Origin: Candidatus Midichloria sp.
GTDB lineage: Bacteria; Pseudomonadota; Alphaproteobacteria; Rickettsiales; Midichloriaceae
DNA: 64,000 bases
Reading direction: 5' to 3'
Assembly: GCA_030060845.1 (NCBI GenBank)
Contig: CP094379.1
Location: 317,737 to 381,736 of the forward strand
Shown here: piece after piece, positions 41,122 to 50,358 of the stretch
Layout of the letters: each line of letters opens with the position of its first letter
How positions within the stretch are numbered: the stretch's first letter is position 1
Translations under genes and position numbers: made by a program
Notes under the pieces: generated by a model
What the model saw: the letters and a program-made list of their open reading frames with translations, nothing else
Told to the model about the DNA's origin: nothing
Database searches by the model: none

Positions 41122-41690
41122 GTGGAAACTGATATAAAACCTAAGATTCGGAACGAGAAACCTAAAATAGCCCCAGCATCATCTAAGATACGTTCTATAA
41201 AGGAACTAAAAATAATATGACGAAGTTACTTATAGCTTCAGTTAGAAATGCCAACCACCTGCAACAGACAGATCCAACAGCTTCAATGAATATGGTGAGT
41301 ACGATTATTGCGCTTGAACAAGGAGACGCTTAAAATCAAAGAAGAAGCTAAGAACCCTATACCAGAAATAATTGATTTAACAGGAGAAATAGTGTTTACA
41401 GAATCAATTCAAATTTTGGATACAAAATTTACTTGGAATGGGATACCAGGTAAAGCTGAAGATTTCTACAAAGAATTAAAATTTAGAATCATAGATGAGC
41501 TTGACGTAGAAAAAAAGATATGGCAAAATATGAAAGCCTACTATACGTTATGTTGATGAGATTATCCAAGAAGGTGAAGATTCAAAGAGAAAAAGGTATT
41601 TGCTAACTAAGTGCGGAAATAAAATTGAAATAGAGCAAGCTGTTGATATGTCACTACTGTTGCCCTTATTATTAATTGCAATACCATCCA
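41122..41690 (+). pseudogene. flgD: Flagellar hook-capping protein FlgD pseudogene
   Basis: The segment TKLLIASVRNANHLQQTDPT with SMNMVSTIIALEQ corresponds to the FlgD N-terminal signature (FLKLLxxQxxxQDPLxPxDxxxFxxQxxxxxxxEQ). After another frameshift come PEIIDLTGEIVFTESIQI and KFTWNGIPGK, the FlgD Ig-like part with its W-D/N-G turn. The tail VDEIIQEGEDSKRKRYLLTK then CGNKIEIEQAV matches the FlgD C-terminal GRV-E-x-GG-x-LL pattern. At least three frameshifts break it. FlgD caps the growing flagellar hook. Confidence 0.6.
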
Positions 41691-42060
41691 TAACTACTCA
41701 TACCTAATTTAGTTATATTGCCAAATACTCAGTTGTTGTTTGTATGGTTTCCATGGCATATTGCGGATGTAGTAAAATCAATGATACCTGTATAATCTCC
41801 CTTAAATTAACTGTAACATTATGGTTAGCGGTAATATTAATCTTGACCATAATTGTATTGTTCTGTTGTAGCTTGGTAATTTGAAATATCCTCTATATCT
41901 ACATGATAAATGACATACGTATAGCAAGCGAGTGCTACTTTTAATCACAACAAATCATACTGCTATCAGTCTTTTGCACCTTACAAGAGAAGACAACTAA
42001 TAATTAGGCTCATCTTTATAATTTAATTATGGGCATCACACTCAGTAGCTCATCGGTAGC
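41691..42060. other. Degraded stretch without assignable gene
   Basis: No open frame over 50 codons. The minus strand has a short NITANHNVTVNL stretch followed by GDYTGIIDFTTSA, which recalls autotransporter passenger repeats of rickettsial surface antigens, but the match is too short to call. Confidence 0.25.
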
Positions 42061-42122
42061 TCATATAGAATTCACTACACTTCACTCCTATATTCAAATT
42101 AAAATACTTTATCTATAGCACT
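42061..42122 (+). repeat. Dispersed ~60-bp repeat, copy C
   Basis: CACTTCACTCCTATATTCAA then ATTAAAATACTTTA is identical to copy A (22046-22080) except for one base. It ends about 35 bp past the trmJ stop, in an intergenic position like copies A and B. Confidence 0.7.
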
Positions 42123-42155
42123 CTTTAGTAACACATCCAAACCCTACGAAGAAAT

Positions 42156-42887
42156 CTAGTTCCCGTTTCTATTTTTCTTTATGGCTTTTATGATACCTCT
42201 TAATGTTCCGACATCTTGAGAAGAGAGGCACATTCGCATAATGATATTTCTTATATTTTGCATCATACCCTGCTTCTTTTCAGGTAGTTGAAAAAAATTT
42301 GTCTCATCCAGTTCATTTTCCAAGTGCCCAATAAGATATGATAACTCTGCTTGAGTTGCTTTCTGCATCAAATTAAATTTGCTGCTACCTAATTTGTTAA
42401 TCTTTGACAACTCATAGATTATAATGCAAACCGATTGTGCTAAATTTAATGATGGATTGGTTTTTACAGTATCGATTTGCACTATTTCATCTGCAAAAGA
42501 TATTTCTTTATTTGTAAGACCACTCCTTTCTCTGCCAAACATCAACCCTATTTTCATTAAATGTTTAGAGTCAACATACTGACCAATCTTGTGTGCAATC
42601 TCACTTGGGCTATTAACTGTTTTCGGTAAATACCTAGTATTAGCTGTTGTTGCAATAAGATAGTTTATATTAGAAATTGCTGATTCGATATCTTGGAATA
42701 TTTCCGCTTGTTCAATAACAAACTTCCCATGTGTGGCCATTTCTAATGCCTTTTGGTTAGGCCATCCATCTCGAGGATTTACTATGTGTAAATTACAATA
42801 GCCAAAGTTACTCATAGCCCTGGCTGTTGCTCCTATATTTTCTCCCATCTGTGGTTCAATCAGTATAACAAAAATACTGGAATTCAT
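42156..42887 (-). CDS. trmJ: tRNA (cytidine/uridine-2'-O-)-methyltransferase TrmJ
   Basis: SPOUT-class methyltransferase that methylates the 2'-O of residue 32 in several tRNAs. 243 aa. Knot motifs are FVILIEPQMGENIGATARAM (motif 1 with the catalytic Arg), IGLMFGRERSGLTNKEISFA (motif 2) and NPSLNLAQSVCIIIYEL (motif 3). The C-terminal extension of about 80 residues (ATQAELSYLIGHLENELDET) is characteristic of TrmJ. It is 21 nt downstream of pnp on the same strand. Confidence 0.92.
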   Translation of the reverse strand: MNSSIFVILIEPQMGENIGATARAMSNFGYCNLHIVNPRDGWPNQKALEMATHGKFVIEQAEIFQDIESAISNINYLIATTANTRYLPKTVNSPSEIAHKIGQYVDSKHLMKIGLMFGRERSGLTNKEISFADEIVQIDTVKTNPSLNLAQSVCIIIYELSKINKLGSSKFNLMQKATQAELSYLIGHLENELDETNFFQLPEKKQGMMQNIRNIIMRMCLSSQDVGTLRGIIKAIKKNRNGN

Positions 42888-42908
42888 GGTGAGGGAATAT
42901 TTTAATGC

Positions 42909-45221
42909 TTAAAAAAACCGTCTACGTTTCTGGCCTTCATCAAAATTATCATTTTTTCTGCTCGATCTTTTATTATCTTCACGACTACTCCTATCACTGT
43001 GGCCTTCTTCGCGACGATTTCCTTTATCGCCTTCACGCTCTCTACTGCGCCTACCTTTGCGACCAAATTCAGAAAATCTGTCAGAAGCTCTATCTTTGGT
43101 AGATTTATCAGAATTTCCAGAACTAGAGCTACTTTCATAGCCACTATCACCACTGTTTAGAATACTCTTAACGCTCAGACGCACTTTGCCACTTTTTTCC
43201 AAGCCAATTACTTGCACGGTAACTGATTCACCTTCAGATAAGACATCTTCAATGTTTTCAACTCTTTCATTAGCAATTTCGCTAATATGAAGTAATCCTT
43301 CCACAGCCCCCAAAAATCTAACAAAAGCTCCAAAAGAGGTCAATTTTATTACGGTACCTTCATAAATTTTGCCAACTTCTGGAACTGCCACAATATCACT
43401 AATCATTTTAAGAGCGATTTCTATAGACTCAGCCGTCATACCTGCAACATTTATTTTACCTGTTTCTTCTATATCTATCTTAGCACTACTTTTCTCACAT
43501 ATTTCTCTAATGACTCTGCCACCAGACCCTATTACTCCCCTAATCTTGTCTTTATCAATTTGAATACTAACAATCTTAGGAGCATAGGAGCTTGCTTCTT
43601 TTCTAGGCTTTTCAATAGTTTTAGCCATTTCAGAAGAAATATGGTTTAATCCTCTTATGGCCTGCTCCAAGGCAATCTCCATGATCTCCTTACCGATGCC
43701 ACCGATCTTTATATCCATCTGCAGTGCAGTAATACCATCTCGAGTGCCAGCAACCTTAAAGTCCATATCACCTAAATGGTCTTCATCTCCTATAATATCT
43801 GATAAAACTACAAAATTATCACCATCTTTTATTAAACCCATTGCAATCCCTGCAACAGGTTTAGTAATAGGGATACCAGCAGCCATCATAGATAACGATG
43901 CCCCACAAACTGTAGCCATAGAAGATGAACCATTTGATTCTGTGATTTCAGAAACTACCCGGATTGTATAAGGAAATACATCCCTCGAAGGCACAACTGC
44001 CGCAATTGCTTTCAAAGCAAGTCTACCATGTCCCACTTCTCTTCTTCCAGGAGCCTTTAATGTGCTTGTCTCTCCAACTGAATAAGGCAAAAAATTATAA
44101 TGAAGCATAAGGTGGTCAGATTTATTTCCCAATAAATCATCACTCATTTGCTCATCTTGGGAAGTACCTATTGTGGTAACAACAAGAGCTTGAGTTTCTC
44201 CACGCGTAAATAATGCCGAGCCATGAGCCCTTGGCAGTAAATCAAGTTCGCAATTTATCGGTCTAATTTGTTCCAGGTTTCTACCATCAATGCGCCTTTT
44301 ATCTTTCACAATCATATTGCGTACAATTTTATAGCATATCAGGTTAAACTCTGTCTTAATCGCGTGCTCAGTAACCTCTTCAGAAACCAACTCACTTATA
44401 GCTTTCTTTCTAGCTTCATCAACTAAGCTATATCTTAATTGCTTTTGCGGCTCGAGGTATGCTTGATTTAAGCTCTTACCAACCAAACTATTAAGTTCCT
44501 TAGCCAATTCCTTACGGCTAGCTACTTCAAATTTCCATTTTTCTTTTTTGACTTCTTTAGCCAAAGCATTAATCATTTTAATTACCAGCTTAAATGCTTC
44601 TTGACCATACATGACCGCTTCAAGCATAACAGATGCAGGTAGCTCCTTAGCTTCTGATTCAACCATTAAAATAGAGTCTTTAGTTCCTGCCACAACTAGC
44701 TCTAAGCTAGATTCTAAATCTTTACTTTGATTTAAGGTGAATTCACCATTTCTATAACCTACTCTTGCAGCAGCAATTGCTTCAGTAAATGGAATTTCCG
44801 AAATCGCTAGAGCCGCAGAAGTACCTATTATAGAAAGTACATCAGGATCATTAACTCCATCATAAGAAAGTACAGTGCATATAACCTGCACAGCGTTATG
44901 GTACTCATCAGGAAACAAAGGCCTAATAGGTCTGTCAATCAACCTAGAAACTAGAACTTCTCTTTCGCTTGGTTTATTTTCTCTTTTTATGAAACCACCT
45001 GGAATTCTCCCTGATGCATAAAATTTTTCTTGGTAATGAACAGTCAGTGGCAAAAAACCTGCATCAACTGCTGATTCTTTTTCTCCGACCACTGTACATA
45101 AAACTACTGTTTCTCCCATAGATGCAACAACAGCTGCAGTTGCTTGCCTGGCTACTTTACCAGTTTCTAGGGTAAGCATAGCTCCTCCCCATTTTATTTG
45201 TTTTTTGATAATATCAAACAT
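42909..45221 (-). CDS. pnp: Polynucleotide phosphorylase
   Basis: 3'-to-5' phosphorolytic exoribonuclease of the degradosome. 770 aa. Two RNase PH domains are present; the first begins IKWGGAMLTLETGKVARQAT, the second is around RRIDGRNLEQIRPINCELDL with GRREVGHGRLALKA. The KH domain has RGVIGSGGRVIREICEKSSA and the S1 domain EGTVIKLTSFGAFVRFLG. The last 75 residues are a disordered Ser/Arg/Asp/Glu-rich tail (RKGRRSREREGDKGNRREEG) ending RRRFF, a possible site for binding RNA or RNase E. It lies in the classic truB-rpsO-pnp order. Confidence 0.97.
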   Translation of the reverse strand: MFDIIKKQIKWGGAMLTLETGKVARQATAAVVASMGETVVLCTVVGEKESAVDAGFLPLTVHYQEKFYASGRIPGGFIKRENKPSEREVLVSRLIDRPIRPLFPDEYHNAVQVICTVLSYDGVNDPDVLSIIGTSAALAISEIPFTEAIAAARVGYRNGEFTLNQSKDLESSLELVVAGTKDSILMVESEAKELPASVMLEAVMYGQEAFKLVIKMINALAKEVKKEKWKFEVASRKELAKELNSLVGKSLNQAYLEPQKQLRYSLVDEARKKAISELVSEEVTEHAIKTEFNLICYKIVRNMIVKDKRRIDGRNLEQIRPINCELDLLPRAHGSALFTRGETQALVVTTIGTSQDEQMSDDLLGNKSDHLMLHYNFLPYSVGETSTLKAPGRREVGHGRLALKAIAAVVPSRDVFPYTIRVVSEITESNGSSSMATVCGASLSMMAAGIPITKPVAGIAMGLIKDGDNFVVLSDIIGDEDHLGDMDFKVAGTRDGITALQMDIKIGGIGKEIMEIALEQAIRGLNHISSEMAKTIEKPRKEASSYAPKIVSIQIDKDKIRGVIGSGGRVIREICEKSSAKIDIEETGKINVAGMTAESIEIALKMISDIVAVPEVGKIYEGTVIKLTSFGAFVRFLGAVEGLLHISEIANERVENIEDVLSEGESVTVQVIGLEKSGKVRLSVKSILNSGDSGYESSSSSGNSDKSTKDRASDRFSEFGRKGRRSREREGDKGNRREEGHSDRSSREDNKRSSRKNDNFDEGQKRRRFF

Positions 45222-45278
45222 TTAGTATCCTCTTTAGTTTACTGCTTAAAATTTGCAATATCACAAAAATTGCAAAAT

Positions 45279-45548
45279 TTATTTTCTCAAGCCTAATCTA
45301 GCTATTAAATCTTGATGTGCAGACTCATTAACTCTTTTATAATAGGCTAGAAGCCTTTTTCTCTTATTAACCATAACCAACAAACCTCTTCTTGATTGAA
45401 AATCTTTGGGATTCTGTTGCGCATGGGATGTTAAATTATTAATCTGCTTTGTAAGTACAGCACATTGTACTGCAACAGAGCCGGTATCATTAATACTTTT
45501 AGCAAATTCTTTTATTAAACTACTTTTCTTTTTCTTGAAAATCGACAT
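45279..45548 (-). CDS. rpsO: 30S ribosomal protein uS15
   Basis: Small-subunit protein that nucleates the 16S platform. 89 aa, normal length. Core segments are TGSVAVQCAVLTKQINNLTS, RRGLLVMVNKRKRLLAYYKR and the C-terminal RLGLRK. The conserved HxxxxxKD turn is replaced by SHAQQNPKDFQSRRG. It sits 14 nt after truB and 57 nt before pnp. Confidence 0.95.
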   Translation of the reverse strand: MSIFKKKKSSLIKEFAKSINDTGSVAVQCAVLTKQINNLTSHAQQNPKDFQSRRGLLVMVNKRKRLLAYYKRVNESAHQDLIARLGLRK

Positions 45549-45562
45549 CTTTTTCTCCTATT

Positions 45563-46489
45563 TCAATTTAAATCATAATCATTGATAACACGTTTAGGAA
45601 TTAATTCAGAATCCTTAAAAATACAGACCGCTATAACCTTATATCCTGTAATATCGCATGCAATAAGCTTTTGGCCTTCATAGCAATTCAAATTCTTTAC
45701 CTGAACTTTTTTTCCTTGACGTAATGCTCTGATTTCTTGTTCATTAATACGCAAAACTAAGATGTCGTCTAGCAGCGCGTTTATTGGCTTCAAAAAATCA
45801 AAGAACATTTCTAGCTGGCAGGCATTATGCAACAACTGTAATAAATAATCCAGCTTTATTGAATCAAATTGTGTAAATTTACCCACCTTGATTCTTCTTA
45901 AATATGAAACATGACCGCAAGCCCCTAATTTATCTACAATATCTCTTACAAGAGACCTCACATAAAAACCTTTGCCACAACTTATTTCAAAAGTCGTCGT
46001 ATCATTCATGTGATTAATTATCTTTATACTTTTCAAAAAAACTTCCCTTTCCACTAAAGAAAACTCTTGTCCAGCTCGAGCCATTTTATACGCTCTTTTG
46101 CCATTCACATGCAGAGCAGAATATTTAGGAGGCTGCTGCTTTATTATAGAATTATGCTTAAATTCTTCTATACAAGATTTAATTTCTTCTAATGTTGGAA
46201 TGATTATAGATCTTTGAATTATCACACCGGTCGGATCTAGCGTATCTGTCCTTGCACCCCATTTTATCGAGAATTCATAAGATTTTTCTTGATTCATCAC
46301 ATAATCAATAAGCTTAGTAGCTTCACCAATTGCTGTGATAATCACCCCTGAAGCAAATGGATCGAGAGTCCCTGTATGCCCAATTTTACTAAGCTTAACA
46401 AACCTTTTTAATTTATTAATTGCAGCAGTTGAACTTATTCCTTCTGGCTTATCTATAACAAGCCAACCGTTTATTCTGTCATTGAGCAC
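45563..46489 (-). CDS. truB: tRNA pseudouridine(55) synthase
   Basis: Makes the T-loop pseudouridine 55 in tRNAs. 308 aa. The N-terminal NGWLVIDKPEGISSTAAINK is followed by KIGHTGTLDPFASGVII, which holds the catalytic Asp. Other family blocks are KYSALHVNGKRAYKMARAGQ and ISCGKGFYVRSLVRDI, with a C-terminal PUA-like region (IRALRQGKKVQVKNLN). The start overlaps the end of the DUF2155 gene by 19 nt. Confidence 0.95.
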   Translation of the reverse strand: MLNDRINGWLVIDKPEGISSTAAINKLKRFVKLSKIGHTGTLDPFASGVIITAIGEATKLIDYVMNQEKSYEFSIKWGARTDTLDPTGVIIQRSIIIPTLEEIKSCIEEFKHNSIIKQQPPKYSALHVNGKRAYKMARAGQEFSLVEREVFLKSIKIINHMNDTTTFEISCGKGFYVRSLVRDIVDKLGACGHVSYLRRIKVGKFTQFDSIKLDYLLQLLHNACQLEMFFDFLKPINALLDDILVLRINEQEIRALRQGKKVQVKNLNCYEGQKLIACDITGYKVIAVCIFKDSELIPKRVINDYDLN

Positions 46490-46980
46490 CAGTTCAAAGT
46501 AAAAAAATAATTTCCATAAATTGGTTGAGCAAACGATTTATAGCCAGAAAATATCCAACCATTGAATACTACAACGCCTGTATCTCTCTCAATTATTTCG
46601 ATAAAGGCCTTATAATTCGGTGATAAAGTAACAGCCACCTCTTGCACACAACGTTTTGTTTCTATCTGTAAATTAGCAAACCTTAATTTCTCATTCACTT
46701 TATTTTTTAAATTTACTATCCTGCCAAAGCTTACGTCTATAACTTTTAAATTAGCAATATTACAATCTTTATTATTTGCAACTTCTTTAGGGATCAATAC
46801 AGTATTATTTCCATCCTCTTCGTCTGGGTTGATCCAAATACTCTTATTATCATCTAGATGAGCATTCTCTTGTTCAAATATAGAAAATATCGATTTATTC
46901 TCTTGGTTTACCTCAGCCAAACCTATTTCTAAAATAGCAAAATAACAAAATGAAAAAATAAAAAATTTTTTTATTAACAT
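46471..46980 (-). CDS. DUF2155 periplasmic protein
   Basis: 169 aa with a signal peptide (MLIKKFFIFSFCYFAILEIG, cleavage near LAEV). The C-terminal 95 residues fit the DUF2155 family of alphaproteobacteria: ANLKVIDVSFGRIVNLKNKV, LRFANLQIETKRCVQEV and FIEIIERDTGVVVFNGWIFS. Two Cys residues (in KRCVQE and NWCSM) may form a disulphide. The function of the family is unknown; it is commonly placed, as here, after an MlaD gene and NDUFA12. Confidence 0.8.
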   Translation of the reverse strand: MLIKKFFIFSFCYFAILEIGLAEVNQENKSIFSIFEQENAHLDDNKSIWINPDEEDGNNTVLIPKEVANNKDCNIANLKVIDVSFGRIVNLKNKVNEKLRFANLQIETKRCVQEVAVTLSPNYKAFIEIIERDTGVVVFNGWIFSGYKSFAQPIYGNYFFTLNWCSMTE

Positions 46981-46983
46981 TTT

Positions 46984-47547
46984 TTAGCCAGAAACATTTA
47001 TTGAGTCAATTTCATCAGATATACTACTATGGCCATTTTCTCGCTCGGTATTAAGGCTATCCTTTAATTCAACACTACTACCTTTAGGACCTGCTTTTTT
47101 TTCAGCTCCTCCAAATATAAATTTACCTATCAAAGATTCAAGGCTTAGCGATGATTGAGTAAATTCTATAACTCCACCATTATTTAAATACTTATCATCC
47201 GACCCAGGAACAAGTGATATATATTTATCACTCATTAACCCAAGACCAATTATCTCAGCAGATGTATCTATTGGTAATTTAATATCTTGCTTTATTTTCA
47301 TTTGTACTAAGGCATGGTAACTTCTTTTATCAATAGATTGTTCAATTACCTTACCAATAGTTATACCACTTACTTTAACAGGCGAACCGACATTAACCCC
47401 ATCTATTTTATCAAATTCAGCTTTTATAATATAGCTATCCTTATCAAGGGTAACAAATCCTCCTTCTTTATAGGCAATAATCACTGAACCAACTGCCAAT
47501 AATAAAACAATTAATCCGACTATTGTCTCCACAACACTTTTATTCAT
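46984..47547 (-). CDS. mlaD: MlaD-family lipid-transport protein
   Basis: Substrate-binding part of the Mla ABC system that keeps the outer membrane lipid-asymmetric. 187 aa. One N-terminal membrane helix (TIVGLIVLLLAVGSVIIAYK) is followed by the MCE domain, YIIKAEFDKIDGVNVGSPVK, VSGITIGKVIEQSIDK and AEIIGLGLMSDKYISLVPGS. The C-terminal 45 residues are charged and probably disordered. Other mla genes are not adjacent. It lies 3 nt after the NDUFA12 stop, so they are co-transcribed. Confidence 0.9.
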   Translation of the reverse strand: MNKSVVETIVGLIVLLLAVGSVIIAYKEGGFVTLDKDSYIIKAEFDKIDGVNVGSPVKVSGITIGKVIEQSIDKRSYHALVQMKIKQDIKLPIDTSAEIIGLGLMSDKYISLVPGSDDKYLNNGGVIEFTQSSLSLESLIGKFIFGGAEKKAGPKGSSVELKDSLNTERENGHSSISDEIDSINVSG

Positions 47548-47550
47548 TTA

Positions 47551-47901
47551 CTAAGGCCTCCATGGTTTATAACTTCGTTTTAATCTTTTATCATGATTAA
47601 TCTTATCTGGAGAGTAAGAAAAACTAGTTCCAGTTAAATTGGGCATATGATTTTTTTCCCAATGACAACTTTTATGTATAGCATCGTTTTTGTTGGGTGG
47701 CAAATCAGCTTGGTGATGCAGCCATAAAAACCATGTGCTTGGTACCTTACTTCCAATAGGCAGCCCATTATAACAGACCCATCTATTTTCTCTACCAAAA
47801 TCTCTAAGTATTCTAGTACTTTTAAAATAAATATTTCCAAACTCGTCTTGGCCCACCTGTTCTCCAAATAACTTAGTATATAATTTTGTTGCAAATGTCA
47901 T
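47551..47901 (-). CDS. NADH dehydrogenase accessory subunit, NDUFA12 family
   Basis: 116 aa. Homologue of mitochondrial complex I subunit NDUFA12 (B17.2), found in alphaproteobacteria. Segments seen are KLFGEQVGQDEFGNIYFKST, RWVCYNGLPIGSKVPSTWFL and WLHHQADLPP, with the C-terminal KPWRP box (YKPWRP). It probably stabilises the peripheral arm of complex I. It is flanked by an NDUFA9 homologue upstream, so complex I accessory genes cluster here. Confidence 0.93.
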   Translation of the reverse strand: MTFATKLYTKLFGEQVGQDEFGNIYFKSTRILRDFGRENRWVCYNGLPIGSKVPSTWFLWLHHQADLPPNKNDAIHKSCHWEKNHMPNLTGTSFSYSPDKINHDKRLKRSYKPWRP

Positions 47902-47904
47902 AAG

Positions 47905-48821
47905 TTATTTAATATATCTTGCTAAAATAAAATTTAAATTTTGAGGTTTGATCTCAAGTTCTTCTAACGCATTTTCAGAAGTTATTACACTATTTTTCTT
48001 TAATGATTTCACTTGATCAGCTGTCAATATTGGTGATGGAAAATAGTTTGCAAAATGTATGCAATTAGTAAGGATAAGCTGAATGGTATAGGTATAAATA
48101 TCCTTTTCTTATTCATTAAAGATGTAATAAGCTTAAATAATTGCTTTAGTGAATATTGTTTCTCTCCCCCTATCTCAAATATTTTGCCTGCAACTTGGGA
48201 ATCAGGCAAGCTACAGCACTTCTCTATTGCAGCTGCCACATCATCAACATATATAGGTTGAAATTTTGTTTTCCCTAAAACAATCATTGGAACAAAAAAT
48301 GAATACCTTATAATTTTAGCAAATAAATTTAAAGATTTATCTTCTGGACCAAATATTACACTAGGTCTTAAGATCACAGCTTCAGGAAATGCATTTAATA
48401 CAGCCCTTTCCCCCGAAATTTTACTTATACTATAATCTGACTCACTAGTTTTGCAAGTCAGTGCTGAGATATGCACGAATCTTGAAGCATTATTTAATCT
48501 CGCAAAATGCGCTATCTTTTCTGCTAATTCAATATGTACAGATTGAAAAGTTTCCTTTTTTGTTTGGAATAAAATTCCAATGAGATTTATTACATAAGTT
48601 ACTCCTTCAAGTAATTCCTGCCACCCCATTTCTAAATTTGGTACTTTTTGAAAAGATATTTGTCCAATCGCACACATTAGAGACAAATCCTGCCTAAAAC
48701 TAGCTGATCTTTCAACTACAGTTATCTTAGCATTCGTTTTGGCCAGTCTCCTTATCACATAACGACCAACGAATCCACTACCACCAAAAATCACTACTTT
48801 ACTATTTTCATCAATATTCAT
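47905..48821 (-). pseudogene. NDUFA9-like complex I subunit (SDR), frameshifted near the 3' end
   Basis: Atypical short-chain dehydrogenase related to mitochondrial NDUFA9. The N-terminal frame (48024-48821, 265 aa) has the Rossmann motif KVVIFGGSGFVGRYVIRRLA and VILRPSVIFGPED. It goes out of frame near 48045. The next frame carries the conserved end, ANYFPSPILTADQVKSLKK then NSVITSENALEELEIKPQN and ARYIK, to the stop at 47905. Joined, they give a normal-length protein of about 305 aa. The frame change may be a real mutation, a sequencing error or programmed slippage. The loss concerns only the last 45 residues, so the truncated protein might still fold. Confidence 0.8.
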
Positions 48822-48975
48822 TGCCTTGAAACCAATTTAATAAGTGCACTTATAGCTTGCAAATTTTATTTTATACTATTAAAGATAAATTAACTGGTCA
48901 ATTCATTTGCTTTTAAATTAAGCACCATTAATCAGTAAATTTATAAATTGTTTTAATTTTAAAGTAAGTAAAAAA

Positions 48976-49599
48976 ATGAAGAAAGAAGAGAAATACCCCT
49001 TTAAATTACCAGACCTCCCTTATGCAAAAAATGCTTTGGAGCCTATAATTTCAACTAACACCCTATCTTTTCATTACGACAAACATCATCAAACATATGT
49101 AACCAATTTAAATAATTTAATAAAAGATCGGCACTTTTCTTCCCTATCTTTGGAAGACATCATAAAAGAAACAGCTAATGAAATAGCAGAAATTGCCATA
49201 TTTAATAATGCCGCTCAAGTATGGAATCATACGTTTTACTGGCACTGCATGCGTCAAAATGGTGGCGGAGCCCCTACAGATAATTTACTGAAACAAATTG
49301 AAAGAGACTTTGACAATTACAATAATTTTAGGGCAGAATTTAGTAGAACTGCCTCATCGCAATTTGGCAGCGGGTGGGCGTGGCTGATTTGGGATAAGGG
49401 TCAGAAACGCTTATTAGTAACAAAAACTGAAAATGCTGATTTGCCAATGGTGCATGAGCAAGTAGCTTTATTTACTATTGATGTCTGGGAACATGCATAT
49501 TACCTAGATTATCAAAATCGTAGAGTTGACTATATTGCTGCCTTTTTGGATCATCTTGTAAACTGGCAATTTGCAGAAGAAATTTTTGCTAGGTGCTAA
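48976..49599 (+). CDS. sodB: Superoxide dismutase (Fe/Mn type)
   Basis: Removes superoxide. 207 aa. Metal ligands are seen in LSFHYDKHHQTYVTNLNNL, NNAAQVWNHTFYWHCMRQNG and FTIDVWEHAYYLDYQNRRVD (D-x-W-E-H). The AAQVWNH and GSGWAWLI segments are characteristic of the iron form. In several Rickettsiales sodB heads a virB gene run, and here too decayed virB genes follow 41 nt downstream. Confidence 0.96.
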   Translation: MKKEEKYPFKLPDLPYAKNALEPIISTNTLSFHYDKHHQTYVTNLNNLIKDRHFSSLSLEDIIKETANEIAEIAIFNNAAQVWNHTFYWHCMRQNGGGAPTDNLLKQIERDFDNYNNFRAEFSRTASSQFGSGWAWLIWDKGQKRLLVTKTENADLPMVHEQVALFTIDVWEHAYYLDYQNRRVDYIAAFLDHLVNWQFAEEIFARC

Positions 49600-49640
49600 C
49601 TAAAATTACTAGTCCTTGGCAAGTAATTAAAAAATGAGCC

Positions 49641-50358
49641 ATGGGATTAAAGGATTTTTTTGCAAAACTAAAGAATGAACAAGAGGTTGCTGCTCCTTCC
49701 AACGTAGCAATATTACGCAATTGGTATAAAGAAAGGTATGAAACCGCTATTATACAACGTAATCTTCTATTTATTAGTATTAGTTGCATTATTAGCAATA
49801 GTTTCTTTTTTCTTTTTCGTTATAAGATATGTAAGAAGCACTAGATCCATAGAACCCTTCATCATTGAAATAGAAAGAAAAACTGTGGTTCCAACTGTAG
49901 TTGATCTAGTAACAATTGAGGCCTACTCTGCTAATACTTCCATAAAACGTTATTTTGTTTGGAGATAGATACATAACAACAAGAGAAGAATATTTTCCTT
50001 CAACATATACATACAATTATACAACCACTGTATGGGGGTATTATCTACACCTGAAGTCTACTTTTTGGGGGACTATAGGCCAAAGTATGGCGTGGCTAAC
50101 TCAAAAAGCCCATATAATTTGTATTTCCAAGGAAGTAGTAGAACAGTTAAATTAAAATCTATGATATTTACTAATAATTCATCTACTCAAGTTAGGATTT
50201 TAATTGAGGTTACTGATTTAATGAATATGAAGATGGATAAAATAGTTTCCATTGAATTTGATTTTCAAAATATTGAAATGAATGATGAGGAAAGATTAAT
50301 AAATCCTTTGGGTTTTAGAGTTAAGTTATATAGGATAGAAGATGAAAGAATTCAGTAA
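49641..50358 (+). pseudogene. virB8: VirB8 (type IV secretion) pseudogene
   Basis: VirB8 is the bitopic inner-membrane core protein of type IV secretion. The start MGLKDFFAKLKNEQEVAAPS with NWYKERYETAIIQRNLLF is sound. Frameshifts near 49770, 49965 and 50030 then move the reading into LVLVALLAIVSFFFFVIRYV (membrane helix), RSIEPFIIEIERKTVVPTVV, YITTREEYFPSTYTYNYTTT, and MNMKMDKIVSIEFDFQNIEM in the last frame. Together the pieces cover the whole protein in order. The stop overlaps the virB9 start as in an intact operon, so decay is recent. Confidence 0.85.

Noticed and set aside
41691-42060. Autotransporter-like repeats on the minus strand
   Set aside because: Only about 25 residues look right and no barrel or second repeat is present.
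42902-43153. Open frames in both orientations over the pnp tail
   Set aside because: They arise from the low-complexity Arg/Ser/Asp/Glu-rich C-terminus of PNPase and match nothing.
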